From positions 11,805,428-11,869,427 of the forward strand of contig NC_031496.1 in NCBI RefSeq assembly GCF_000237925.1: a stretch of 64,000 nt of DNA, read 5' to 3'. Below are positions 37,505-48,568 of this stretch, piece by piece. The first letter of the stretch is position 1. Every line of letters begins with the position of its first letter. A program made the translations under genes and the position numbers. This DNA comes from Schistosoma mansoni. Taxonomy: Eukaryota; Platyhelminthes; Trematoda; Strigeidida; Schistosomatidae. The notes under the pieces were generated by a model. The model ran no database searches. It was not told the DNA's origin and was given only the letters and a program-made list of their open reading frames with translations.

Positions 37505-37720
37505 AGGAAATTATGGAAAGACTCTGGAGGCGGATAGGATACACATTGTGAAAATCATAAAACCCTAACCTGGAATCCTGAATGTAAAAGGAGAAGAGGC
37601 ATACATAAAAAAATGAAGAGTACTTGGCAACGACTGAAAGCGAGAGCTCAGGTCAAAGTAGGTTGAAAATTCCTGGTTGGTGGCCTGTTTTGCGTGGAGG
37701 GTAACAGACGTAATTAGGTA
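37505..37720 (+). pseudogene. 3'-terminal fragment of another RTE-type non-LTR retrotransposon
   Basis: In one frame it gives RRIGYTL, then TWNPECKRRRG, STWQRLKARAQVKVG, FLVGGLFCVEGNRRN and a stop. This is the C-terminal signature of RTE-type elements (WIGHTLRK / TWNPxGKRKRG / W..L...A..R..W / V.GLC). Several stops interrupt it. It does not resemble the C-terminus of the RTE copy at 54 kb (which has WLGHVLRM and no WNP motif), so it derives from a different lineage. Confidence 0.7.
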
Positions 37721-40647
37721 AGTCATCAAATTATTCTTTCATATAATAAACCCACAGATGATTAATAGTTTCGTTAGAAATCATATGAATTGCTGGTTGA
37801 ATCAAAGGGGACAAAGGAAAACGCGTTCTTAAATTTAGACCTTCATCAAAATTTACTCTTAGATTTAATGCTGACTATTGTAATTCTCTAATTTCAGGTA
37901 CAGCATCTATCTAAGACTGTGTAGTCAAGAACATGTACTTTGATAGTTTGTATTTTCAAGTTTTAAAATTGAATTTAAAATAGTTTATTTATTACATTTG
38001 ATTAGTCACTACGGTTCAACGTAATGTTAGATTAATTACCATAGTTTACAGTTAAATCAATCTGCCTTGTTCAGCGTAATGGTGATTTATATATATTTAT
38101 ATATATATATACTTTATTTTATTCAAAACCACAGGAAGCTTGAATATCCTTATCTAGATGTACTGAAATCACATATGAATTTTACGTTTACTATATTGCA
38201 CACGAATTCAAAACAAGAAATAAAATTAAAATATGTCAAGTTACATAGATTTACCCAACTGTAGACCGACAAAGCTATTAAGCAAGTTAATGTTGACCCT
38301 CAAGTCACCCTGAATTTTATTCAGAAATATGCTTTATGCAACTGACTGAAATGATCATTGTAATGGTAACAGAAATTAAAATCATAAGATACTGCCTCAA
38401 GTACAGCAAACAACATAAATGAATATACATTACATGATGGACATTTAGGTATCTAAAAATATGACTTCCATAAAATAAGCATTTTGATGTTATGACATTT
38501 CACGATAAGATCTAAAAAACAGACTGATAAAAATATCATCTTTTTATTACTACTCTATGTAGAGGTAATTTATATGGAAACAATTCATCTAAACACATAC
38601 CTACTACTAAATATTGCACACTACATAAAATACCTACTGAGTTCCAAACAATCATTTAAATACTAACTATTGCAACTAAAGTTGTAAATTAGCTACTTGA
38701 TGATAATGTAAGAATCAAAATATACTTTGGCATTAAATCACCATCATAAATATAAATACATATAACGTAAAACCGGTATCATTTGATATGCAGATGAAAA
38801 CTGCTTCCCCTATGACTAATAATGCTATACGGTGACAACTGAATGTGTGATCGAGTGTCATCCCCTGACTATCTGTAGTACAATTCTCATTTTGGAGAAC
38901 TCTACATTGATAACTATGACTCAGTTGAGAAGATAACAATGAAAGATCGATTTATTTTACACAAAAACTAGGTTTTTGAAGTGATATAAAATTTACGATT
39001 AATTACTATATATTATTTACGAACAACAGGAACATTATTCGTTACTATAAAATGTGACAGTTATTTATTATTGAAAAATACTTATAGCTAGATACAACAT
39101 TAATCCAATACTACCTAACAATATCATTATTTTGCTGAAATACTTCTATCAGCTGCTTATTTCATTATAGTTGACCTCACCTACAACTTAAATGATCAAA
39201 TTAAACAATAAAGTGTAAAGTCTGCTGGGAAGATTGTTGAGTAATTGGAGATATCATTATGTTAAAATTTATAACCTCATAATGATTAAAAAATCAATTT
39301 GAACATGATATGACCAGCTTTCAATTCAGTGTAATTGCAAATTCTTATTTTACCGAATAACAGTTTTCCATAAATTTACTACATCAAAAGAATGTCAACA
39401 CATTATTCCGTTTACCAATTGATAAATATAATGCTTATTCTATGAACTAGAATTATACAAATCGTATTTGTCTGTTAATTGGTCTACTACATAAAATATC
39501 TGCACTCCTAGGCTTAACATATTGAAGAGTTGAGTTATGATGCAAATATGTTATGTCATCAAATGTTTTCGTTGTATTATTTAACTGATTTTTATTTTCA
39601 GCTCTTTTCTACACTCGATTATAGAGTATACTTATTTATGTATGATAACATCGTTTCCTTTATCTAAACTAGACTTCTATTATCTTCCAATCTTTAGTCA
39701 TTTCGGATGATGAATTTACTAGGTGTGAATAGAAAGAATTAAAATAAGGGTGACGCAAATTACTACATCAAAAAAGTGAATTAATAAAAGGATGAATAAA
39801 AGTTCAAATATGTCTCAGTATTGTTTATAAATCTATGATACCTTACATTAGGGAATTAGATAGTCATCAATCTTCCAGACCACATATTCTCATGTACCTT
39901 GAGAACCTAGTTTACTATTATAACCTATGTTGAACATGCTTTCAACCAGCCTGTTAAAGTTGACCAGTTTCATCCAATAATCGATGCACTCTTACCTCCT
40001 ATTGCAATAAACAACTGGGTAATGATATGCTAGCCATGAAAGCCGAGAATTGTTCTTGCTTTGTTAGGTCGGTAGGTGCTTAGATTTTTACAATTAGTTG
40101 ACTTGACTGATCGGATAACGGTTAATTACCTCCTGTGATCAGCATGCTAACCTAATGATTAGCCAATTGATATATTTTGTCAAGGTGAAAGTAGTCTAAC
40201 TATGCGATGTTTGGTCATTTATTTTATTTATTTCAGTATTTTTTTAACTTACATTGACTCCTTAACATCAATCAGACGACATCCTATTACCTCGATCGGA
40301 TAATTTCAGATACAAACCTCAATTTAAGTCGAAGTTGTTTTTTTCACACTTTGTTAGCTAACGTTTTTTTGAGGATATTTGTATGGTTTGAAACAGTTAT
40401 CGTCACATGCTTATATCAACTAGTGAACCACTGAGTGGAAATCTAATTATCTCTACTTCTGAACTTCAACCAAATCAAGACATGGAGTTATATTCACGAC
40501 GTGGTTAATTATGACGAAAGATTCCATCGTGGAAGACAATCAACGAGTGATTACTTTGCGATTTCATGACGTCAATTATCTTTAAAATTTACTTGTAAAT
40601 AGTTTTTTTTTCCGAACAACTACATTCTATTTATAAACGAGAAATTC
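37721..40647. other. Intergenic, no feature recognised
   Basis: AT-rich, with a short imperfect TA run at 38085-38111. No exon or repeat matched. Confidence 0.4.
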
Positions 40648-40950
40648 ATGGAGTTCAAAGCACATCTTTTATGAGATAGGAACTCACTGAAGACAATTAG
40701 TGAACAGTTGATCAACTTCGTGGATTGGTTGAATTCAGACATTAACACCATCAGATGCCGACTCAGAGGTCTATCGGTTAAGTGCTCTGGCGCGAGACCG
40801 GTAGGTCCTAGGTTCGAATCTCGTGAGGCGAGATCGTGGATGCGCACTGCTGAGGAGTCTCACAATAGGACGAGTTGGCCGTCCAGTGCTTCCAGGTTTT
40901 CCATGGTGGTCTAGCTTCAATTGATTCATGCTTTCAACTATGGAAATAAA
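40648..40950 (+). repeat. Family A ribozyme repeat, long copy
   Basis: Contains the distal head shared with 44592-44650 (AACTCACTGAAGACAATT), the A box, B box (GGTTCGAATCTC, about 40811), hammerhead and tail. Confidence 0.85.
40844..40889 (+). ncRNA. Hammerhead ribozyme relic
   Basis: Stem I GCACTG/CAGTGC and CTGAGGA are intact, but the core GAA is GAG and stem III is disturbed (TTGG/CCGT). Inactive by inspection. Confidence 0.65.
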
Positions 40951-41854
40951 CACATTTCATCAATATTGCTTCCATACACTTAAAATGTGAATTTATTTGC
41001 TTTTATTCATATGTAAGACTGATTTCAAATTAAATATCATTTCTATCATTATTAACCTTATCAATAATCGAAAGATTGTGTACAAAGTGTAACACAGTGT
41101 TTTTATTTCGCTAACAGTGTATTAAAATCAAACATAAAACTTTCAGTTCAAAGAGTTTACTTTATAGTCAGTTATGTAAAATTAAACTAACATATTAACC
41201 ACATAATCTTTGTATGTTTATATTTGCTTAGGTGTAGAAAAAGGTGATTTTCTTCTCTATACCTTTTTATTTAGTTTATGTGTGATTATTTATTCCAGGT
41301 AAGAAAATATAATTAACCGTGTATTATGGAAAAAGTCAGTATTCTTCACCTTTCAATATTACCATTGAAAAACAACTGGATGAATAATCATTAAAAAAGA
41401 AGAAAACTGTAAGCTATCATAAATAATGCATACAGAATTACATGTATTTCATCTTAACAACAACAACAAAAAAAAAGAGAACTCATGATAACACATACTT
41501 CTATATTATACTTCTATTTAATCATTATTATGGGTTATTATTTTATACTACTAACATTCATTAAAACAGAATAGTAGGTAAACTAAGCTAAATGATAAAG
41601 AAGGAGATATATAGGGAAGCATTCATCAAGGTTATATTAAGTTTAGATTGAAATTAATTATTTACGTAAGTGAATCATTAAAGGTCAAAATTAAATCACT
41701 ATTATTTGCAAGTTAGTGAATTTTATAGTGATATAAAAATAAAAATCTCACTCCATTTTATACAGAAGTTCTCTTTTGTTGAAATAAACATTACTCTATA
41801 TGACATTAATAATGAGACACTCAATGAACTAATTCTGATTAGCTAACTTAGTAT
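40951..41854. other. Intergenic, no feature recognised
   Basis: AT-rich with an A-run near 41465. Nothing matched. Confidence 0.4.
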
Positions 41855-42090
41855 TACTTTTTTGAATCTTCCCATTGATGTTTGAGACTGCAACTGGTCA
41901 GTCTCTTAATGGCATATGTGCATACTGTGCGCATTGCCTCGATATAGCCTTATTTCACAATCATCGTAAGTCCTAGAGTGAACATCAACTCTGAGATGCA
42001 GGTACATCCAGCTGACGAGTCCCAAATAAAATGAAACGCGCGTCCTGGATTCCACTGCTAGCCACTACCCATCTTTGCTTATAATTCTGA
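41855..42090 (+). repeat. Family B ribozyme repeat, snap-back form with short head
   Basis: A minus-orientation tail (about 41855-41970) is joined to a plus-orientation segment that starts after the B box and holds the hammerhead and the first 35 bases of the tail. The tRNA-like promoter is deleted. Confidence 0.75.
42006..42050 (+). ncRNA. Hammerhead ribozyme, stem II decayed (family B)
   Basis: Stem I ATCCAG/CTGGAT is perfect, core CTGACGA and GAA are intact, stem III is ACGC/GCGT with no loop, and the GTC triplet is present. Stem II is GTCC against AAAT, so it cannot form properly. Confidence 0.65.
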
Positions 42091-43244
42091 TCAGTTTACT
42101 ATAAATTCTTTACTTCAAGTGTCTAAGTTCATACATGATAGAAAATACAACTGAAAAAAGGCACATCTATTCATTGAAAGCATTTGCTGATTATTGTGTG
42201 TTAGTTGATATCCAGAGATTAATATCAATCATTCTGGTAATTAGATGATTGGTTTTCTTTAGAAATTTAAACGAAATAATGACGACATTCTGTATCGTTC
42301 TTTTCAAGACTACAATATATAAAATTTTCAATTTTTAATTTTAAAAAAATTACTACTACGTTTGACAATTAGAAAATGAAATGTTCATCTGAGAACGATA
42401 AAGTGTTTTGGAAACGAAAACGAAAGTGATATTAACCCAGAGTCGATTTGAGTAGAGTTTATAGGTAAATAAAGTTATATTCATGGATCGTCGGGAAAGA
42501 TTGGTTATTTCATCACATATTATGACGATATTCCTAGAGATGACTTCCGATGACATCTACACTTTTCATCAAGCCGAACATGGAGTCTCAATCATGTAGT
42601 TATTTTATGGAATACTTTTTACAAAAGTGAGTTTCATTGTTCAACAGCTACTCACCTTTCATAAACGTCGACACAAGTTAGTTTTGACAATAGTGTCATC
42701 ATTGTGGGATATAAGCTGCAGAAGCAATAAATGTCACCAAGAATTGAACAGACATTTTGTTGTTCCCAGTTTTAACTCACGACTTCACACTCGACTGAAC
42801 TCAGGATCTTTAAATGTCAGGTCATGTAAGATTAGTCGAAATCTCCTTATATATATGCTACCGACTTGAGTCAACTAATGATATTATTCGACAATTGTAA
42901 AACGACATATAGAATATCAGGATTGTAAAAGTATCATTGACTTCAGTTGAAAAATATTTTATTTAAAAGCGTCACTATGCTTCCATTCAGATTTCATACA
43001 TAGCAGACGCTACAAGTAATATTTCTTGTCATCTTCAACCTTTTAGTGTTCGGTCATGTTCCGGTTAATTTATTAAAAGCTGAATATTAAAGTATAACAT
43101 CCACTGAATATTTCATTTCAAGTCCTAAATTCAACTGAAGTCGTGTTTTTTATTCGATGTTTCGGGTAACGGTACATTGAGTACTTTCAGCCGGCTGAGA
43201 TAACATTCTAAACAAAAATTATAGACTATTACTCAACACCTATC
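42091..43244. other. Intergenic, no feature recognised
   Basis: AT-rich. Short frames only, no exon or repeat recognised. Confidence 0.4.
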
Positions 43245-43549
43245 TGTAGTGAACAATAACACGAGTGGGGACAATCGAATGTATTTTAGCACAAAATTAC
43301 AGAATATCTCAGTAAAATATGAGAACCATATAGTAAATAGTTAGTTTGCAAATCATCAACCAATTGACTCAATCTTGACTGTTCCTTCTGTAAATATCAG
43401 TTCATCGTCTTAGATTATTATTGATCATGCATTTTCACACCAACTGCACTTCGTTCCCGTTTTTTCCTTATCGACCTTCTACTGAAATACATTCAATGCC
43501 CGACCATCGTATTATACTACTTATGTGGATATAAGTAACCCACACCACA
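43245..43549 (+). mobile_element. Solo LTR, ~300-bp family, perfect 4-bp target duplication
   Basis: 305 bp from TGTAGTGAAC to CCCACACCACA. TATC lies immediately before (43241-43244) and after (43550-43553). The same LTR occurs at 13190 and 45253 (minus) and 61305 (plus). No internal retroelement sequence on either side. Confidence 0.82.
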
Positions 43550-44277
43550 TATCCACTAAGTGAACGGAAACTTTTGTCAAAAATACTTGCTGGTAACTCA
43601 GCACTCATTAGACAGTTATAACGTTGGAAATAATTTAAGCTGTATGATACATTCGGACAAATAGAAATCCTATGATATACATTTTCAAGTACAATATGGT
43701 ACTTATCCAACATAAAATAGCTCAGTTTTTATTATTCTACCTAGAAACAAGATAAAGACTGCTCATATATTCTCTAACCACGTATAATCTTAAATATATA
43801 TATTTTTTATTAGATGAGTCATTTTCTGAGATATCTAATACGCATAAAAAAAATCAATAAATTTTAGATTATTTTGACAGTCTTATCTCATTCATATTAA
43901 ATAACTAACTACTTTTCTGTCCGTTTTTTGTATTTGATAAATTGTATCTCCCTTTTTTTTTCTTCAATTAATAATCACCAAGATATTAGACCATTTTGTT
44001 GCCACATTTTTCTTTTTCATTGAATGACTTATAAAAACAAAAAAAACTGGAAAATCGTATTTTTTTTGTTTGTTTTTTAGAATGTTTACAAATATCGTCC
44101 ACTTTAAAATTACTTAAGAGAACTATTTTTATCCAGTAAATATATTCTTTAGATCAGTAATTTCTTTTAAATTATTATGCTGATAGGAAACAGACATTTT
44201 ATTACTTCTCATTACAACTATTCTTGGAATAATGTGCGGTTTATGAAACCTAAGCAATTCCACACAAATGCTAGGCG
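43550..44277. other. Intergenic, no feature recognised
   Basis: AT-rich with T-runs; nothing matched. Confidence 0.4.
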
Positions 44278-44525
44278 ATTAGAAATGGTTTTGTGGAGAT
44301 TTCAGTATTTTTATAGTTGAAATCATGAGTCAATTGAAGCTAGACTACCATGAAAAACCTGGAAGCACTGGACGGCCGTGGATGCGCACTGCTGAAGAGT
44401 CCCATAGTAGAACGAAACAGCCGTCCAGTGCTTCTAGGTTTTCCATGGTGGTCTAGCTTCAATTGGCTCATGATTTCAACTATGAAAATACTGAAATATC
44501 CACGAAACCCTTTCTGATTATAATC
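44278..44525 (+). repeat. Family A ribozyme repeat, snap-back form (nearly perfect palindrome)
   Basis: A minus-orientation tail plus hammerhead 3' half (44278-44378) is joined to a plus-orientation hammerhead and tail (44379-44525). The arms are about 110 bases. The switch point lies at CGTGG, where the minus ribozyme stem III and the plus pre-ribozyme sequence share a few bases. Confidence 0.8.
44386..44431 (+). ncRNA. Hammerhead ribozyme, partly decayed
   Basis: Stem I GCACTG/CAGTGC is perfect, CTGAAGA and GAA cores are intact, and the GTC triplet is present. Stem II (GTCC/GAAC) and stem III (ACAG/CCGT) each carry one mismatch. Weak activity cannot be excluded. Confidence 0.6.
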
Positions 44526-44892
44526 ATATGCTCACTAGTGAATGACTTCAAGATATATGTCCTGGAGTTCTAGTGAGAAGCAGTGACCAGTGGAGTTCAA
44601 CCACGTCTGTTGTGAGATAACAACTCACTGAAGACAATTGGTGAACGGTTGCTCAACTTCGTGGATTGGTTGAAGTGGGACATTAACATCGCTGGATTCC
44701 GGCTTAGTGGTCTATCGGTTAAGTGCTCTGGCGCGAGACTGGTAGGTCCTGGGTTCGAATCTCGGAAGACGGGATCGTGGATGCGCACTGCTGAGAAATC
44801 TCATAATAGGACGAATTGTCCGTCCAGTCCTTCCAGGTTTTCCATGGTGGTCTGGCTTCAATCAACTCATGATTTCAACTATGAAAATACTT
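44526..44892 (+). repeat. Family A ribozyme repeat, second unit of a head-to-tail pair
   Basis: Continues from the previous unit through a linker also seen, reversed, at 12500-12580. It then has the distal head, A box, B box (GGTTCGAATCTC, about 44753), decayed hammerhead and tail. The hammerheads of the two units are 399 bases apart, which gives the repeat period. Confidence 0.8.
44785..44830 (+). ncRNA. Hammerhead ribozyme relic
   Basis: Core CTGAGAA instead of CTGAGGA, stem II not pairing (ATCT/GGAC), stem III TTGT/CCGT. Inactive by inspection. Confidence 0.55.
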
Positions 44893-45252
44893 GTAATAAA
44901 ATTTTTAATGTCTGGATTCTGGTGTACATTTTCTGAGAGTTTACTATAAAAGTAACAGACATAACATTTTTATTTTCTGTATTTATTCGATGTTATTGTA
45001 TATAGATTTGAAATACTTGTTATGAATCTTTTAAAGGTAAATAATGTAGAATTCCAGTCAGTTATTTGGCACCTTCTAAATAATAAGGGTTTGTTTATAA
45101 CAGTTTACATGACTTTCTGACTATGTTATTTCTTAGGTGAAAAGAACTTCGTGCGTCATTTAAGACAGAATAGTTATTGAGGTAGGGTTATTTAATTCTT
45201 TTCAAACAAATCACTTTACATACCATTATTATCTCTGGTTAATCTATCATAT

Positions 45253-45906
45253 TGTAGTGTGGTCTACTTATATCCATTTAAGTAGTATATGGTGAGGGTC
45301 GGACATTGAATGTATTTTGGCAGAAGACCGATAAGGAAAGGACTGAAATGAAGCGCAATTGGTAGGAAAATGCATGAAAAATGAAATTAGAGAAGATGAA
45401 CTGATATTTACAGAAGGAACAGTGAAGATTGAGACAATTGGCTGTTACTTTGCAAATTAACCGTTTGTTGTATGTGTTGAGTCGGCTTACAGAGAACTCC
45501 AACAGAGCCTCCAGAGGCTCATAAAGAGCCCCAGCCAATCAGAGTACGATAGAACATTCCAGAGTCCAACGTGGCATGCTACTATTGGTCGGTAGCAATA
45601 TATGTCGTTAAATGGATTGGCCGAAATAGGATGTTGATTTAACATATGCCATCATCTATAAATACCTATGTTTTTCTGTACAAGAATGAACCTTGCAGTA
45701 AAGTGTTTCTCTGATACTCGTGTCTTCTCTCTGGTGTTCAAGTCGCTGAGTAGTGCTAGCCCTGGGGTTATCGAAATAGCTTAGGATCTGAATAAAGCGT
45801 TCAACCTACAAGACATATCAGTATGGTTATCAGAATTTAGTGAGATAGTCTGTAATTTGTGTCCAAATACATTCGATTGTCCCCAGTCGTGCTTTCGTTC
45901 ACTACA
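45253..45906 (-). mobile_element. Solo LTR, ~300-bp family, interrupted by a nested LTR
   Basis: On the minus strand it runs from TGTAGTGAAC (45906) to CCACACTACA (45253). Positions 45475-45820 plus one GTATG copy are a later insertion. Flanking tetramers ATAT and ATAC differ at one base. Confidence 0.78.
45475..45820 (+). mobile_element. Nested solo LTR (346 bp) with GTATG target duplication
   Basis: Begins TGTTGAGTCGGC and ends AGACATATCA. GTATG precedes it (45470-45474) and follows it (45821-45825), and removing one copy restores the host LTR exactly as seen at 13190-13491. It has a TATA box (TATAAATA, 45657-45664) and AATAAA (45791-45796) in the correct order for a + LTR. The 5-bp duplication is typical of Gypsy, BEL and Copia integrases. 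A decayed 3' part of the same LTR is at 56741-56895. Confidence 0.88.
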
Positions 45907-48405
45907 ATACAAGTATCATAATTTTTATCTGCATATAATACTTTACTTTTGTCAGAATGTTAGATTACTAAAAGTATTTGACTTTTGTTTCAAATGATAA
46001 TTTGTGCAAGCCATTTGGTATCAGAGGACATAATCACATATGACGCTGAAAATAAATTGATTGGTTAATTGAACTACATTTCAAACTCAGCCAAAATTCG
46101 AATAGAATAATAAAGCAATTAAAAATTAAAGAATAATAATGTATTCATGCCAATATTATCAATTTTGAGTTTGTATTAGCTCTGTTTTATGTATTTGCAT
46201 GTGCATTTTGGGAATTTTAGTAATAGTATGTTTCTGTTCTTTTGTGTGAGTCAGGAACGATTACGAATATCCTGTGAACTTTCCTTATTTACCTAACTCT
46301 TGCGTGACTTATTCAATTCGTTTGTTTAGTATGCTTATGTAAAATATATATCCCAAGCATCTAACCTACCGGCCTTCTGGTATTACGAACTCAGTTGTTA
46401 TCTATATATTATGAATAGGCTTAAGAAATACTTATGGATAAGTGGATCACTTCATTTATTAATAGGAGTCAATGTAGTTAATGCCTCCAAACAAATCATT
46501 TAACTTAACCGAACCAATAATTTTCATTAGTATAATAACATAGGTTCGAAAGTCAATGAATTCTTACATGCATTAAACTCTGTTGTTGACTGCCTTTCGG
46601 TCATATTTGTAAATTTCTATGTATAAAAAATAAATAATATTCGTATCCAGAACAAAAAGTAAGGAAAACATTTAGTATTTACTCACTTATTATTACTGAG
46701 GTAATAAAAAATTAGTTTATCTTCCACAACAATGGTAAATAATGTAAATTTAAAGTGCAAAGGCTATACATTTTCGGGTTGTAAACTTCATGTTTACATG
46801 CTTTCAGAAAAAGGGCTGTTTTGGGTACTCATATTTAGTTCTGCTTGTAATGTAATTTGGTTTAACCTAGTTTATTGACAGATTTTATGCGGGGCGAGGA
46901 AGGTTTAGCATCGAACTTAGTGTTTAAAACATTCGACTCTCAGGCAGTTGGTCATAATTCCGATCCATAATTCTGATCCATTTCTGCCTAAATAGATGGT
47001 TAGTATCACCAATTCTCATATCAACTGTATGCTTCACAACTGGATACTTAAGAAATGAGTGACGGGAGGGTGAATAAGGTTTATTGATTAAGGTATTGAC
47101 CTCCTTCTTAGCAATCTCGACTAACACGAAGTCTCCCAGAAACCAGATCCTAGATAAAAATCAAATAATAATTATAAACTTGTAGGAAAAGTTTATTTTG
47201 TTTCCGTATATTTAACACTGTGACGAAAAAGTAGGTCCGTAATATATTAAATGTTGTGGTACCTATGCATACAAATATGAGATTAAATGCAAACACATTG
47301 ATTTTAACACTGTCTCTAGTTTTAGGTGCCTTGTAAAATAAGACAAATCATACTGGAAATCACCAGTAATCTCAATGAAGATCATGTGATATTTTGTCAA
47401 TCTATATAATCTCAAGTTTCATAAATCAATTTTGTGTGTACAATTATATTACTTGTAAGCAACTGACAAATAACATCTCAGAAAGTTAAACTGGAAGTTC
47501 AAATATTGATTAGTTCTCATTTATTCAGTGTTTTCGTCATCTTTGTCACAATCCACATCATTCAAATAGTTAGCTAGTCAACTATGCATTTTGAAAATGA
47601 ATTTGATTGTTCACCTTTGGATGTTTCACGATTACATGAACATCTGATCACAATGAGGGAAAATCTGAAGATGCCTCTCATTACATTTACTGTATTGAAA
47701 GTGACTACCTCAACATAAGTATAGTTACTGTAAGATTATGAGTCTCATTTCACGGAGTTTTCAGGCTTCCTTTTCACCGTCTTGATTGCAAGCATTCTTT
47801 TATGACTCGTCTACCTTAATTAATTGTGTATATGTCGGCAGTGATTTCCTAGAGAATGTAAACATCTTCGTCTACCTGAAAAAACGATCAGTCTTTATAC
47901 TCCGACCTGAAACGAAGGCTTATCCTTAACAAAATAAATTTATATTTAAACTGATTACTACAAATCCATTTATCGTGATGAACCCCGCTTGACGTACGTG
48001 CACGCTCACCAATGCTCGAAAAACGAGTGGTAATATACAAAGTGTTAAACAAAATTTCTGATTGATGAAATATCATGAAGCTTATCAAAATGGTACTCAT
48101 ATCTGTGTACTAAATGACATATATATGAGATTGAAATGAAAAATTTCCTTGAAGAAATATCTTTTCAATAGACCTATTCTCAAGCTGCATGTTCACAAAA
48201 TAAAGAAATTAGATGTCACATTAAGACTTCGCCCGCTATTCATCATTTTTTTAATTCGTTTGGCCCAGTAAACTGTTCAGCATATTTTCTTATTGACTGA
48301 AAATACAGCTATGTAGGCATAAAAAGAATCAACATATGACTAATAGTATATCGAGATATTTTCATTTCAGACCGTTTGTAATGGTAACCAGAAAAAATAT
48401 TAATT
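45907..48405. other. Intergenic, no feature recognised
   Basis: AT-rich. Short reverse frames at 46924-47127 and 47888-48100 have no recognisable features. No repeat matched. Confidence 0.4.
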
Positions 48406-48417
48406 AAGTTTAATTCA

Positions 48418-48556
48418 AATTCACTTAGTATTATTTGTTTGTATCTTCCCATTGATGTTTAGGACTGCAATTGATCAGTCTCTTATTGGCATATAGGCAT
48501 ACTGTGTGTATTGCCTCGATATAGCCTTTATTCACAAGCATTACAAGCAAAGATGG
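48418..48556 (-). repeat. Family B ribozyme repeat, tail-only copy with 12-bp target duplication
   Basis: On the minus strand it starts CCATCTTTGCTTG, shortly after where the ribozyme would be, and ends in AAGTGAATT. AAGTTTAATTCA flanks it (48406-48417 and 48557-48568). The head and ribozyme are missing. Confidence 0.85.
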
Positions 48557-48568
48557 AAGTTTAATTCA

